Below, piece after piece: positions 1 through 9,341 of a stretch of 64,000 nucleotides of DNA. Origin of the DNA: Agromyces flavus. Lineage in GTDB: Bacteria > Actinomycetota > Actinomycetes > Actinomycetales > Microbacteriaceae. How positions within the stretch are numbered: position 1 is the stretch's first letter; every line of letters begins with the position of its first letter. Made by a program: the position numbers and the translations under genes. The notes under the pieces were generated by a model. That model did no database searches and was not told where the DNA came from. It saw nothing but the letters and a program-made list of their open reading frames with translations. Location of the stretch: contig NZ_LT629755.1 of the NCBI RefSeq assembly GCF_900104685.1, positions 1,550,001 to 1,614,000 on the forward strand. Reading direction: 5' to 3'.

Positions 1-517
1 GCGCGACGACGACGTGCGGGTTGCCGACGTCGATGCCCAGGCCCGGCCGCGCGGCGTGCAGGTTCTTGGCACGCACGAGCGGCTCGCCGCCGTCGAGTCG
101 CCACACGCCGAGGTCGGCCTCGAAGTTGCCGCTCCCCAGCTCGCGCACGCGGCGGACGCCCGCACGCGTGCCGATCGGGATCCACTCGCCATCGGCGAGC
201 GCGACGAGGCCCTGGTCGATCAGGTACCGCGTGAACACGCGGATGCCGTTGCCGCACATCTCGGAAGGGCTGCCGTCGGCGTTCCAGTAGTCCATGAACC
301 ACGCGGCATCCGGGTCCTCGGCGATCGCCGCCGCGCCGTCGACGAGCCGGTCGGATCGGACCGCGCGGATGAGCCCGTCGCCGCCCACGCCGAAGTGCCG
401 GTCGCACACCGCCGCGATCTGCGTGGGCGTGAGCTGCACGTCGCCCTCGGGGTCGCTGAAGAGCACGAAGTCGTTGCCCGTGCCGTGGCCCTTGGTGAAG
501 CGCAGATCGAACGCCAT
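1..517 (-). CDS. dapF: Diaminopimelate epimerase, partial (3' end outside window)
   Basis: DapF interconverts LL- and meso-diaminopimelate in the cytoplasm, the step before meso-DAP goes to lysine and peptidoglycan. The visible 172 residues carry the [11 protein letters not shown] start typical of the family and the first catalytic cysteine in SEMCGNG (about C88). The reading frame runs off the left edge just after GNPHVVVA, so the second half with the second catalytic cysteine is not visible. The ATG at 517 follows a TAGACT box by 6 nt with no Shine-Dalgarno, so a leaderless transcript is likely. It lies downstream of miaA on the same strand, as in many actinobacteria. Confidence 0.95.
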   Translation of the reverse strand, partial: MAFDLRFTKGHGTGNDFVLFSDPEGDVQLTPTQIAAVCDRHFGVGGDGLIRAVRSDRLVDGAAAIAEDPDAAWFMDYWNADGSPSEMCGNGIRVFTRYLIDQGLVALADGEWIPIGTRAGVRRVRELGSGNFEADLGVWRLDGGEPLVRAKNLHAARPGLGIDVGNPHVVVA

Positions 518-523
518 CCCATC

Positions 524-529
524 AGTCTA
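524..529 (-). promoter_or_regulatory. Putative -10 box of dapF (leaderless)
   Basis: TAGACT on the minus strand ends 6 nt before the ATG and there is no ribosome binding site. This is the pattern of actinobacterial leaderless genes (TANNNT 6-9 nt before the start). The -35 is not clear. Confidence 0.5.
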
Positions 530-562
530 GGGATGGCGCGAGGCCGCTCCGGACGCGCCGGG

Positions 563-1483
563 TCAGGCGAGCGCGGCCTGCCGCGCGACCTCGGCCGCGA
601 CCGCCGCACGGTCGTCGGCGTCGACGACGGATGCCGCGGCGTACCGCTTGAACCAGCCGACCTGGCGCCTCGCATAGGTGCGGGTCAGCGCCTGCGTCTC
701 GGCGATCGCGTCGGACTCGGCCATGCGACCGCGCACCTGGGCGAGCCCCTGCGCGTAGCCGATGGCCTTGCGCGCGGTGACCCCGCGTTCCAGCCCTGCT
801 GGGATGAGGGCGCGCACCTCGTCGAGGAGCCCCTCGCGCCACATCGCCGCGGCGCGCGCATCGAGCCGCTCGACGAGGGTGGCGCGCTCGGAGCGCAGGT
901 GGACGATGCGGTGCGGACGCCAGGGCACCGGCTCGTCGGGCAGTCGGGCGGCCTTGGGCTCGCCGGTGAGCTCGATGACCTCGAGCGCACGGACGATTCG
1001 GCGCCCGTTCTGCGGATCGACGCTCGCGGCGGTCTCGGGGTCGAGCTCGCGCAGGCGTCGATGGAGCAGGCCCGGGCCCACCCGCTCGAGCTCGTGCTCG
1101 AGCCGCGCGCGGATCGCGGCATCCGTGCCCGGGAACCGGAGGTCGTGGATGACGCTCGACACGTAGAGGCCAGACCCTCCCGTGAGCAGCGCCACGCCAT
1201 CGCGCGCCTCGATCTCGTCGACGGAGCCCCGAGCGTCGGCCTGGTACGCCGCGACGGAGGCCTCGTCGGTCACGTCGAGCACATCGAGCAGGTGGTGCGG
1301 CACGCCCTCGCGTTGCTCCGCCGCGAGCTTGGCGGTGCCGATGTCCATGCCGCGGTAGAGCTGCATGGCGTCGGCGTTCACGACCTCCGCGGGCCGACCG
1401 CTCGCGGCGATCGCGTGCGCGAGGTCGAGAGCGAACCGCGACTTGCCCGTGCCGGTCGCCCCGACGATCGCGATCAGGGTCAC
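563..1483 (-). CDS. miaA: tRNA dimethylallyltransferase
   Basis: MiaA transfers a dimethylallyl group from DMAPP to N6 of A37 in tRNAs that read UNN codons, giving i6A, the substrate of MiaB just upstream. The 306-residue product starts [15 protein letters not shown], with a P-loop at residues 8-15, and has the internal DIGTAK and LTGGSGLY segments of the family. I take the GTG at 1483: it lies one base after the miaB stop, whereas the longer open frame only adds arginine-rich sequence read from miaB. It is co-transcribed with miaB and translation is probably coupled. Confidence 0.95.
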   Translation of the reverse strand: MTLIAIVGATGTGKSRFALDLAHAIAASGRPAEVVNADAMQLYRGMDIGTAKLAAEQREGVPHHLLDVLDVTDEASVAAYQADARGSVDEIEARDGVALLTGGSGLYVSSVIHDLRFPGTDAAIRARLEHELERVGPGLLHRRLRELDPETAASVDPQNGRRIVRALEVIELTGEPKAARLPDEPVPWRPHRIVHLRSERATLVERLDARAAAMWREGLLDEVRALIPAGLERGVTARKAIGYAQGLAQVRGRMAESDAIAETQALTRTYARRQVGWFKRYAAASVVDADDRAAVAAEVARQAALA

Positions 1484-1484
1484 G

Positions 1485-3089
1485 TCAGCGCTGGCCGTCG
1501 CCCGGGTCGTAGATCGGCATGGTGCCGACACCCGGCGACGTGAGCGGCTCGGAGCCGATCCGGATCGTCGGAAGGCCGAGGGAGACCGGACCCGACGCCG
1601 GCGCGGTCGCGCCCGCCGTCGCGGGCACGCCGCAGCTCTCGGCCTGCGCGCGGTCCCACGCGTCGCCCGCACGCGTGCGACGGATGCGCAGCGGCGCGCC
1701 GTCGAGCGAGTCGGCGAGCAGGTGGAACGGAGCTGCCTGCGTGATCACGACCGACACGACGTCGCCCGGACGGGGCAGCTCGGACCCGGCGGGGACCTCG
1801 AAGTGCACGAGGCGGCTGTCCTCGGCGCGGCCGCTCAGGCGATGGGTCTCGGCGTCCTTCTTGCCCTCGCCGGTGGAGACGAGCACCTCGACGGCGGTGC
1901 CGACGAGCTTCTGGTTCTCCTCCCACGAGATGCGCTCCTGGAGGGCGATGAGACGGTCGTACCGATCCTGCACGACCTCCTTCGGCACCTGCTCCTCCAT
2001 CGTGGCCGCGGGCGTGCCGGGGCGGATGGAGTACTGGAACGTGAACGCGGATGCGAAACGCGCGGCCTCGACGACGCGGAGCGTCTCCTGGAAGTCGGCC
2101 TCGGTCTCGCCCGGGAAGCCGACGATGATGTCGGTCGAGATCGCCGCATTCGGGATGCGCGCGCGCACGCGGTCGAGGATGCCGAGGAACTTCGCCGACC
2201 GGTACGACCGGCGCATGGCCTTGAGGATGCGGTCGGAGCCGGACTGCAGCGGCATGTGCAGCTGCGGCATGACGCTCGGCGTCTCGGCCATCGCATCGAT
2301 GACGTCATCGGTGAAGGCGGCGGGGTGCGGGCTCGTGAACCGGATCCGTTCGAGCCCGTCGATCTGCCCGGCGGCGCGGAGCAGCTTGCCGAATGCCTGA
2401 CGGTCGCCGAACTCGACGCCGTAGGAGTTGACGTTCTGGCCGAGCAGGGTGACCTCGACGGCGCCGTCGTCGACGAGGGCCTGGATCTCGGCGAGGATCT
2501 CGCCGGGCCGGCGGTCCTTCTCCTTGCCGCGCAGCGCGGGAACGATGCAGAAGGTGCAGGTGTTGTTGCAGCCGACCGAGATCGACACCCAGCCCGAGTA
2601 GGTCGAGTCTCGCTTGGTGGGCAGCGTGGACGGGAAGACCTCGAGCGCGTCGAGGATCTCGAGCTGCGCCTCGTCATTGTGCCGGGCGCGGTCGAGCAGG
2701 CTCGGGAGCGATCCCATGTTGTGGGTGCCGAAGACGACGTCGACCCACGGGGCCTTCTCGAGGATGACGTTCTTGTCCTTCTGGGCGAGACAGCCGCCGA
2801 CGGCGATCTGCATGCCCGCGTGGCGCCGCTTGACTCCGGCGAGGTGGCCGAGGTTGCCGTAGAGCTTGTTGTCGGCGTTCTCGCGCACGGCGCACGTGTT
2901 GATGACGACGACGTCGGGCTCGGCGCCGTCGGCCGGCACGTACCCGGCGGCCTCGAGCGAGCCGCTCAGCCGCTCGGAATCGTGCACGTTCATCTGGCAC
3001 CCGAAGGTGCGCACCTCGTAGGTGCGGGGCGCGGCCGGTTCGGCGGCGTCGCCGACTGGCACGGCGGTCGCCTCGTGGATGATGGTCAT
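1485..3089 (-). CDS. miaB: tRNA-2-methylthio-N6-dimethylallyladenosine synthase
   Basis: MiaB is a radical SAM methylthiotransferase that converts i6A37 to ms2i6A37 in tRNA. The 534-residue protein has an N-terminal MTTase domain with cluster cysteines C31, C66 and C100, the radical SAM motif CNNTCTFC (C174, C178, C181), and a C-terminal TRAM-like region. A tail of roughly 70 residues after the TRAM region is low complexity and longer than in Escherichia coli. It is followed one base later by miaA, so both modification enzymes are made together. Confidence 0.96.
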   Translation of the reverse strand: MTIIHEATAVPVGDAAEPAAPRTYEVRTFGCQMNVHDSERLSGSLEAAGYVPADGAEPDVVVINTCAVRENADNKLYGNLGHLAGVKRRHAGMQIAVGGCLAQKDKNVILEKAPWVDVVFGTHNMGSLPSLLDRARHNDEAQLEILDALEVFPSTLPTKRDSTYSGWVSISVGCNNTCTFCIVPALRGKEKDRRPGEILAEIQALVDDGAVEVTLLGQNVNSYGVEFGDRQAFGKLLRAAGQIDGLERIRFTSPHPAAFTDDVIDAMAETPSVMPQLHMPLQSGSDRILKAMRRSYRSAKFLGILDRVRARIPNAAISTDIIVGFPGETEADFQETLRVVEAARFASAFTFQYSIRPGTPAATMEEQVPKEVVQDRYDRLIALQERISWEENQKLVGTAVEVLVSTGEGKKDAETHRLSGRAEDSRLVHFEVPAGSELPRPGDVVSVVITQAAPFHLLADSLDGAPLRIRRTRAGDAWDRAQAESCGVPATAGATAPASGPVSLGLPTIRIGSEPLTSPGVGTMPIYDPGDGQR

Positions 3090-3098
3090 GATCCGACC

Positions 3099-3104
3099 AG
3101 TCTA
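3099..3104 (-). promoter_or_regulatory. Putative -10 box of miaB
   Basis: TAGACT on the minus strand, 9 nt before the miaB ATG. No Shine-Dalgarno is seen, so the transcript may be leaderless or nearly so. It suggests that miaB-miaA has a promoter separate from recA-recX. Confidence 0.45.
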
Positions 3105-3132
3105 CGAAACGATGCGCGGGCTGCCGCCCGGC

Positions 3133-3813
3133 TCACTCGGCGGGATCGCTCGCCAGCGCGCTCGCCACGGCACGCCGGACGAGGTCGCTGCCGTATCCCC
3201 GACGCAGGAGGAAGGCGCTCAGCCGCCGTTCTGCCGTCGTCCGGTCGAGTCCGGCGAGCTGACGTGCGCGGCGAGACGCCACCTCGGTGGCGTGCTCGAG
3301 CTCGAGCTCGGGGTCGAGCGCGTCGAGCGCGTCGCGCGCGAGCTGGGCGTCGATGCCGCGACGACCGAGCTCGTGCAGGAGCGCACCGCTCCCCCGCCCG
3401 CGCCGCACTCCGTGACTGTGCACGAGCTGATCGGCGAGCCGGCGGTCGTCGAGGTATCCGAGCCGCTCGTACCGCTCGATCCACTCCTCGACCTCGTGGT
3501 CGTCGAGCCCGTGCTCGACGAGGGCACCGCGAACCTCGGCGATCGACAGGGAGGAGCGCCGCAACCGCGACACGATGAGTCGATCGATGCGCTCATCGCG
3601 CTCGACTCCGGTCTCGACCGGCTCGTCGTCGTGATCGCGCTCGCGGCCCACTGCGACCAGCCGCGCCGGCCGTCCTGCTCGGAGCCCGCGCCCGGCGGGG
3701 TGCCGGCTGGACTGCGGCGCCGGGGCCGCGCCGTCGTCGGCCTGCTCGGACGACGGCGCCACCCACGGCAAGTAGGCGACGGGCGCGAGGCGCTCGCTGG
3801 GCTGGTCGCTCAT
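3133..3813 (-). CDS. recX: Regulatory protein RecX
   Basis: RecX binds RecA filaments and limits their extension. The 226-residue product has about 70 disordered N-terminal residues, then the helical RecX repeats (RLIVSRLRRSSLSIAEVRGAL region, then LGYLDDRRLADQLV and the arginine-rich C-terminal repeat). The ATG at 3813 lies 16 bp after the recA stop; upstream in-frame sequence only reads into recA. The recA-recX pair is the usual actinobacterial arrangement, and read-through from the recA promoter should place it under SOS control. Confidence 0.93.
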   Translation of the reverse strand: MSDQPSERLAPVAYLPWVAPSSEQADDGAAPAPQSSRHPAGRGLRAGRPARLVAVGRERDHDDEPVETGVERDERIDRLIVSRLRRSSLSIAEVRGALVEHGLDDHEVEEWIERYERLGYLDDRRLADQLVHSHGVRRGRGSGALLHELGRRGIDAQLARDALDALDPELELEHATEVASRRARQLAGLDRTTAERRLSAFLLRRGYGSDLVRRAVASALASDPAE

Positions 3814-3829
3814 CTGGCGTGCCGCCGGC

Positions 3830-4900
<1,071 letters not shown>

Positions 4901-5090
4901 CGGTGCTCCTTCGTGGTGGGTTCGGCTGCCTCTAGGCTGTCGTTCCGCGTGCCAGGCCGTGACCCGGCACGTCTCGCGACAAGGCGGTGGCGGTGTGTTC
5001 CGACGCTCCGACCGTATGATCGGCCACCGACATCCGGGGCCGAGCGACCCGCGCATGTGGATGGATGCGACATCCCTCCCGCTGTTGAGG

Positions 5091-5119
5091 AGCCTACTCC
5101 GCGACCCGAACGGATGTTC
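5091..5119 (-). promoter_or_regulatory. recA promoter with LexA (SOS) box
   Basis: CGAAC-ggat-GTTCG at 5106-5119 is a perfect actinobacterial SOS core (GAAC-N4-GTTC). A TAGGCT -10 box lies at 5091-5096 on the minus strand, so the box falls between -10 and -35, where LexA would block RNA polymerase. This would leave a recA leader of about 185 nt. Confidence 0.75.
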
Positions 5120-5137
5120 GACGCGACACGCGGCGTG

Positions 5138-5151
5138 TCGAACGGATCTTC
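5138..5151. promoter_or_regulatory. Second, degenerate LexA-like site
   Basis: CGAAC-ggat-CTTCG has one mismatch in the right half-site and the same ggat spacer as the recA SOS box 32 bp away. It lies just past the end of the DUF3046 gene and may be a weaker LexA site or a duplicated relic. Confidence 0.4.
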
Positions 5152-5158
5152 GGCGGGT

Positions 5159-5389
5159 TCACGCGTCGTCGCGCGGCGCCCGCAGACCGGCGCCGTGCCG
5201 TCGCGACGCCGGCACGTCGGTCGCCTCGCAGATCGCGAGCCAGACCGTGCGCGGCGCCACGCCGGCGGCGAGCGCCTGGCGGGCGGTCCGTCCGTCGAGC
5301 GCGCCGAGCACGAGGTCGTCGACGACGACGCTCGCGTATCCCGCGCCGAACTCCTCCTCGACCGCGAGGTCGAACTCACTGCGCTTCAC
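5159..5389 (-). CDS. DUF3046 family protein
   Basis: This small protein (76 aa) matches the actinobacterial DUF3046 family (MKRSEFDLAVEEEFG... followed by the VWLAICEATDVP segment), commonly found between recA and the clgR/cinA genes. Its function is unknown. The GTG start at 5389 has AGGA 6 nt upstream. The open frame ends in a low-complexity RAPRDDA tail. Confidence 0.88.
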   Translation of the reverse strand: MKRSEFDLAVEEEFGAGYASVVVDDLVLGALDGRTARQALAAGVAPRTVWLAICEATDVPASRRHGAGLRAPRDDA

Positions 5390-5412
5390 GGCAATCCTCC
5401 GGACATGCGAAC

Positions 5413-5432
5413 GGCCGGTCCGAGGACCGGCC
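5413..5432. terminator. Hairpin between clgR-like gene and DUF3046
   Basis: A 9-bp perfect stem GGCCGGTCC/GGACCGGCC with a 2-nt loop lies 22 nt after the stop of the upstream regulator. There is no T tract, so it may be an attenuator or a processing site rather than a full terminator. Confidence 0.45.
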
Positions 5433-5453
5433 GAGCGCTGCGACGTGGGTGGG

Positions 5454-5768
5454 TCAGCGAACCATCATGTCCGCGTCGAACTCCGCCACGAGCTCGTCGG
5501 GAAGGCTGTCGGGCACCGACGGCGCCGAGAGCCCCTCGAGGACCGCGATGCGGTCGCCGACCTCGTGCATGATCACCGAGATGGGCGTGTCGAGGGCGTC
5601 GGCCACCGAGGCGAGGATCTCGCTCGAGGCCTCCTTCTGACCGCGCTCGACCTCGCTGAGGTAGCCCAGCGCGACGCTGGCCTTGCTCGCGACCTGACGG
5701 AGCGTGCGACCCTTCTGCAGGCGGAAGTCCCTCAGCACGTCGCCGATCTCCTGTCGAACCAGAACCAT
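5454..5768 (-). CDS. clgR: ClgR-like helix-turn-helix regulator
   Basis: A 104-residue XRE-type DNA-binding protein with one HTH (RTLRQVASKASVALGYLSEVERG, residues about 21-43) and the conserved KEASSEILASVADAL helix typical of ClgR, the activator of clp protease and stress genes in actinobacteria. Family assignment rests on sequence pattern and location; ClgR genes usually adjoin cinA. Here the cinA-pgsA-ftsK block is about 6 kb away because the tct module lies between. GGGAGG stands 5 nt before the ATG. Confidence 0.82.
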   Translation of the reverse strand: MVLVRQEIGDVLRDFRLQKGRTLRQVASKASVALGYLSEVERGQKEASSEILASVADALDTPISVIMHEVGDRIAVLEGLSAPSVPDSLPDELVAEFDADMMVR

Positions 5769-5822
5769 CGGAACCTCCCTCTCTGCCTGCGACCACCTTG
5801 CGGCGGCCGGTTCGGGGAGGTC

Positions 5823-5828
5823 AGTCTA
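5823..5828 (-). promoter_or_regulatory. Putative -10 box of clgR-like gene
   Basis: TAGACT on the minus strand, about 55 nt before the ATG, giving a short leader with a good ribosome binding site. Confidence 0.4.
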
Positions 5829-5877
5829 GCGCCTCGTCCCGTTCACCGAGCCTATCGGTGGTCACTGGAGTTTTCTT

Positions 5878-5908
5878 GTGAACCCGACACCTGTAACAGG
5901 GTGTTCAC
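5878..5908. repeat. Interrupted inverted repeat downstream of tctA
   Basis: GTGAAC at 5878 and GTTCAC ending at 5908 enclose an inner CCTG-taa-CAGG hairpin. It lies 5 nt beyond the tctA stop and upstream of the clgR promoter. It could stop tct transcription or be an operator; it lacks a T tract in the tct direction. Confidence 0.4.
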
Positions 5909-5913
5909 GTGGG

Positions 5914-7515
5914 CTATTCCCCGCCGCGTGCGCCAGACGCCGGCGGCTCCGCCGGCTCCGGCTCGGGCACGTCGATCGCGGCGATCGCAGCCGTCGGCAC
6001 GAGCGTCGGCGACGCCTCGAGCCGCGCCTTGCGCCGCTTCAGCCAGATGCCGGTCACCACGATCACCGCGAGCGTGCCGTACGCGGCGATCGCGAACGGG
6101 CTGTGCACGAGGTAGGCGAGGTCGCCCTGGCTGATGGCCATCGACTTGCGCAGCTGCTCCTCGGCCATCGGCCCGAGGATCCCGCCGACGACCATCGGCG
6201 CGACCGGGTAGCCGTAGCGGCGCATGAGGAACCCGACGACGCCGACGACGAGCAGCGTCAGCGTGTCGAACACGTTGAAGTGCAGTGCGTACGCCCCGAG
6301 CCCCGCGAACGCGAGGATTCCGGCGTAGAGGTAGGGCCGCGGGATCCGCAGGACCTTCACCCACATGCCCACGAGCGGCAGGTTGAGCACGAGCAGCAGC
6401 ACGTTGCCGATGTAGAGGCTCGCGATGAGCGCCCACACCAGTCCGGACTGGTTCTCGAAGAGCAGCGGTCCCGGCCGGATGCCGTACGACTGGAACGCGG
6501 AGATGATGATCGCGGCCGTCGCGGTCGTCGGGAGGCCGAGCGTGAGCAGCGGCACGAGCACGCCGGCCGCTGCGGCGTTGTTGGCCGCCTCGGGTCCCGC
6601 GACGCCCTCGATCGCGCCGCGCCCGAACTGCGCGCGGGCCGGTCCCCTCGCGAGCCGGCGCTCGCTCGCGTACGACAGGAAGGTCGCGACATCCGCCCCG
6701 CCCGCCGGGATCGTGCCGATCGGGAAGCCGATCGCGGTGCCGCGGAGCCACGGCTTCCACGAGCGGCGCAGGTCCTCGCGCGTGAGCCAGCTGCGCCATC
6801 CGCTCGACACCGGGATCACCCGGACCGGGCCATGGCGCAGTCGCGCGGCCACGTACAGGGTCTCGCCGAGCGCGAAGAGGCCGACGGCGATGAGCACGAC
6901 GTCGATGCCGTCGGCCAGGCTCGGGACGCCGAGCGTGTAGCGCTGCTGGCCCGAGAGCACCTCGGTGCCCACGAGCCCGAGCAGCAGTCCGAGGCCGAGC
7001 GACACGAGCCCGCGCGGCACGCTCGAGCCGAGCAGCGCGCCCACGGTGAGGAACGCCACGACGATGAGCGCGAAGTAGTCGGCGGGCCCGAGCTGCACCG
7101 CGAGCTTCGCGATGCCGGGCGCCAGGAAGGTCAGCAGCACGGTCGCCACGGTGCCCGCGACGAAGGAGCCGATGGCCGCGGTCGCGAGCGCGGCCGCGCC
7201 CCGGCCCGCCTTCGCCATCCGGTTGCCCTCGAGCGCCGTCACGATCGAGGACGACTCGCCCGGCGTGTTCAGCAGGATCGAGGTCGTCGAGCCGCCGTAC
7301 ATGCCGCCGTAATAGATGCCGGCGAACAGGATGAGCGCGCCGGTCGGGTCGAGCGAGTACGTCAGGGGCAGCAGGAGCGCGACGGTCATGGCCGGGCCGA
7401 TGCCGGGCAGCACGCCGACGGCCGTGCCGATGAACACGCCGAAGAGCGCGTAGAGCAGGTACTGGGGCTGCAGCGCGGTGGCGAAGCCCTCGAGGAGTGC
7501 GGTGAGGCTATCCAT
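5914..7515 (-). CDS. tctA: Tripartite tricarboxylate transporter permease, large subunit
   Basis: TctA is the large membrane channel subunit of a TTT transporter, which imports citrate-like tricarboxylates using an ion gradient with the substrate delivered by TctC. The 533-residue product is almost wholly hydrophobic (about 11-12 segments) and has the family motifs [39 protein letters not shown] and [15 protein letters not shown]. The ATG at 7515 overlaps the tctB stop by 8 bp, showing coupling. A 30-residue Pro/Ala/Glu-rich tail follows the last membrane segment. Confidence 0.94.
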   Translation of the reverse strand: MDSLTALLEGFATALQPQYLLYALFGVFIGTAVGVLPGIGPAMTVALLLPLTYSLDPTGALILFAGIYYGGMYGGSTTSILLNTPGESSSIVTALEGNRMAKAGRGAAALATAAIGSFVAGTVATVLLTFLAPGIAKLAVQLGPADYFALIVVAFLTVGALLGSSVPRGLVSLGLGLLLGLVGTEVLSGQQRYTLGVPSLADGIDVVLIAVGLFALGETLYVAARLRHGPVRVIPVSSGWRSWLTREDLRRSWKPWLRGTAIGFPIGTIPAGGADVATFLSYASERRLARGPARAQFGRGAIEGVAGPEAANNAAAAGVLVPLLTLGLPTTATAAIIISAFQSYGIRPGPLLFENQSGLVWALIASLYIGNVLLLVLNLPLVGMWVKVLRIPRPYLYAGILAFAGLGAYALHFNVFDTLTLLVVGVVGFLMRRYGYPVAPMVVGGILGPMAEEQLRKSMAISQGDLAYLVHSPFAIAAYGTLAVIVVTGIWLKRRKARLEASPTLVPTAAIAAIDVPEPEPAEPPASGARGGE

Positions 7516-8086
7516 GGAAGATCGGGATCCAGTCGAGGAGCGGGCCGGCTGGCAGCGAGAGCCCGAGCCAGGCGCCGAAGACGAGTTGGGTGACGAGCCC
7601 GAGGCCGAGCCCGACGAGCAGCGCCGTCCACCACCGCTTGGCCCCCAGGATGATCGCAGCGCCGCCGAACACGACCGCGACGGCGATCGGCCAGCCGGCC
7701 CATTCGATGAGCAGGAGTTGCGAGAGGAGGATCGCGATGAGCTTGGCGACGGTGAGCCAGTCGGTCGGGGCGTCGGGGTCGACGTCCTCGCCGTCATCGG
7801 GCACGCCGCGGTGGCCGCGTGCGATCTGCACGATGACGGCGACGGATGCCGCGACGAGCAGCACCCCGACGGCGTACGGGAACACGCGGGGCCCGAGCAC
7901 GCTCGCCGAGCCGGGCGGGACCCGGATGAAGCCGGCGCCCACGATCGCGTACGCGCCGAGCGCGGCGCAGACCGCCGCGAACGCGTACTCGCCGATCGGC
8001 GCGCGGGCGCCCGCGCGCGCTGGGCCCGGGGCGGGGGTTCCCCCCGACGCCGCAGCGTCGAGGGGAACCGGGGTGGGCTCGGTCAC
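7508..8086 (-). CDS. tctB: Tripartite tricarboxylate transporter, small membrane subunit
   Basis: TctB is the small four-helix membrane subunit of the TTT system. The 192-residue product starts VTEPTPVPL, has a disordered N-terminus, then four hydrophobic segments (starting [20 protein letters not shown], then [41 protein letters not shown] and a C-terminal pair). GTG at 8086 overlaps the tctC stop in the GTGA arrangement. Small TctB subunits diverge widely, so the call leans partly on gene order. Confidence 0.88.
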   Translation of the reverse strand: MTEPTPVPLDAAASGGTPAPGPARAGARAPIGEYAFAAVCAALGAYAIVGAGFIRVPPGSASVLGPRVFPYAVGVLLVAASVAVIVQIARGHRGVPDDGEDVDPDAPTDWLTVAKLIAILLSQLLLIEWAGWPIAVAVVFGGAAIILGAKRWWTALLVGLGLGLVTQLVFGAWLGLSLPAGPLLDWIPIFHG

Positions 8087-9153
8087 GGTGCGACCAGGCC
8101 GATCGACTGCAGCGTCCGGGCGACCTCGTCGATGTTGCCGTCGAGGAAGGACTCGAAGTCCTCGCCCGTGAGGAACGCATCGGCCCAGCCCTTCTCCTCG
8201 AGCGTGTCGGCCCACGCACCCGAGTCGTGCAGGTCGGTCACGAGCGTTCGCAGCGCCTCGGCGTCGGCCTCGTCCACGTCGGCCGGGGCGAGGAGGCCAC
8301 GCCAGTTGGTGAGCGTGACGTCGTAGCCCTCGTCGACCAGGGTGGGCGTGTCGGGCAGCAGCTCGACCGGCTCGGGCGACGAGACCGCGAGCGCGCGCAG
8401 CTCGCCCGCCTCGATCTGCTCGACGAACTCGCCGACGCCCGAGATGCCGGCCTGCACGGTGTTGCCGAGCAGCATGGTCACGGCCTCGCCGCCGCCCGAG
8501 TTCGGGATGTAGTTGAGTGTCGACGGGATGTCGGCGGGGTCGACGCCGGCCTCGGTCAGCAGCATGCCCGCCAGGATGTGGTCGGCGCCGCCGGCCGAGC
8601 CGCCCGTGACCGAGATCGCCGCGCCCTCGTCGACGATGGCGTCCACGAGGTCCTCGGCCGTCTCGTACGGCGAGTCCGCCGGGACGACCAGGACCAGCGC
8701 CTCCTCGGTCAGCTTGGCGATGGGCGTCATGTCCTCGATGCGCACGGGCGACGCGTTGGTCTCGACGGCGCCGACCATGACGAGGCCCGTGACCATGAGC
8801 GTCGCGGGGTCCTTCTCGTTGGCCAGCGCCGCGAGGCCCACGGTGCCGCCCGCCCCGCCGATGTTCTCGACGGGTGCCGAGCCGACGAGGTCCTCGTCGG
8901 TCAGCACCTGCGAGATGGCCCGCGCGGTCTGGTCCCAGCCGCCGCCCGGGTCGGCGGGGGCGATGAGGCTGACGGCGTCGAGGGATGCCGCGGCGGTCGC
9001 GTCATCCGCGTCGCCGCCCGCGGTGGCGGACGTGCTGCACCCCGCGAGTCCGACCAGGGCGGTGACGCCGAGGCCCGCGAGCGCGGCGCGCACGGCGGCG
9101 GCCCGCATCCGGTCAGGGGTGGCCGAGGGGGTCGGCCGGCTGTGTGATCGCAA
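8083..9153 (-). CDS. tctC: Tripartite tricarboxylate transporter substrate-binding lipoprotein
   Basis: TctC-type extracytoplasmic solute receptor that captures the tricarboxylate ligand. The N-terminus has a hydrophobic stretch ending LAGC, a lipobox, so the protein should be lipid-anchored outside the membrane; a Thr/Ala/Asp-rich linker and the LIAPADPGGGWDQTAR ligand-loop motif of the family follow. I prefer the TTG at 9153, which has AGGAGG 4 nt upstream; an ATG at residue 16 of this form has no ribosome binding site. First gene of tctCBA, divergent from the sensor kinase. Confidence 0.9.
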   Translation of the reverse strand: MRSHSRPTPSATPDRMRAAAVRAALAGLGVTALVGLAGCSTSATAGGDADDATAAASLDAVSLIAPADPGGGWDQTARAISQVLTDEDLVGSAPVENIGGAGGTVGLAALANEKDPATLMVTGLVMVGAVETNASPVRIEDMTPIAKLTEEALVLVVPADSPYETAEDLVDAIVDEGAAISVTGGSAGGADHILAGMLLTEAGVDPADIPSTLNYIPNSGGGEAVTMLLGNTVQAGISGVGEFVEQIEAGELRALAVSSPEPVELLPDTPTLVDEGYDVTLTNWRGLLAPADVDEADAEALRTLVTDLHDSGAWADTLEEKGWADAFLTGEDFESFLDGNIDEVARTLQSIGLVAP

Positions 9154-9209
9154 TGCTCCTCCTTGAGTGCCCGGCACCAGCGCCGGGCCGACGATCGTCG
9201 GTTCGGATG

Positions 9210-9215
9210 ACGCTA
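9210..9215 (-). promoter_or_regulatory. Putative -10 box of tctCBA
   Basis: TAGCGT on the minus strand, about 57 nt before the tctC start. Its -35 region would fall about 7 bp short of the 9-bp GGTCG repeat array. Confidence 0.45.
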
Positions 9216-9245
9216 GGTCGCCGTCGCGCCGCACCGGAACGTTGC

Positions 9246-9300
9246 GGTCGCAAGGGTCGTACTGGTCGTTTCGGTCGATTCGGTCGTATTGGTCACGACC
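9246..9300. repeat. Six-copy 9-bp GGTCG repeat between tctC and sensor kinase
   Basis: GGTCG begins at 9246, 9255, 9264, 9273 and 9282, with GGTCA at 9291: exact 9-bp spacing with variable AT-richer 4-nt fillers. It sits in the divergent promoter region, where a response-regulator operator array is expected. Not coding. Confidence 0.7.
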
Positions 9301-9341
9301 GTCCGGCCGACCGCCCCCCGCGCGTGGGGCACACTTGACGG

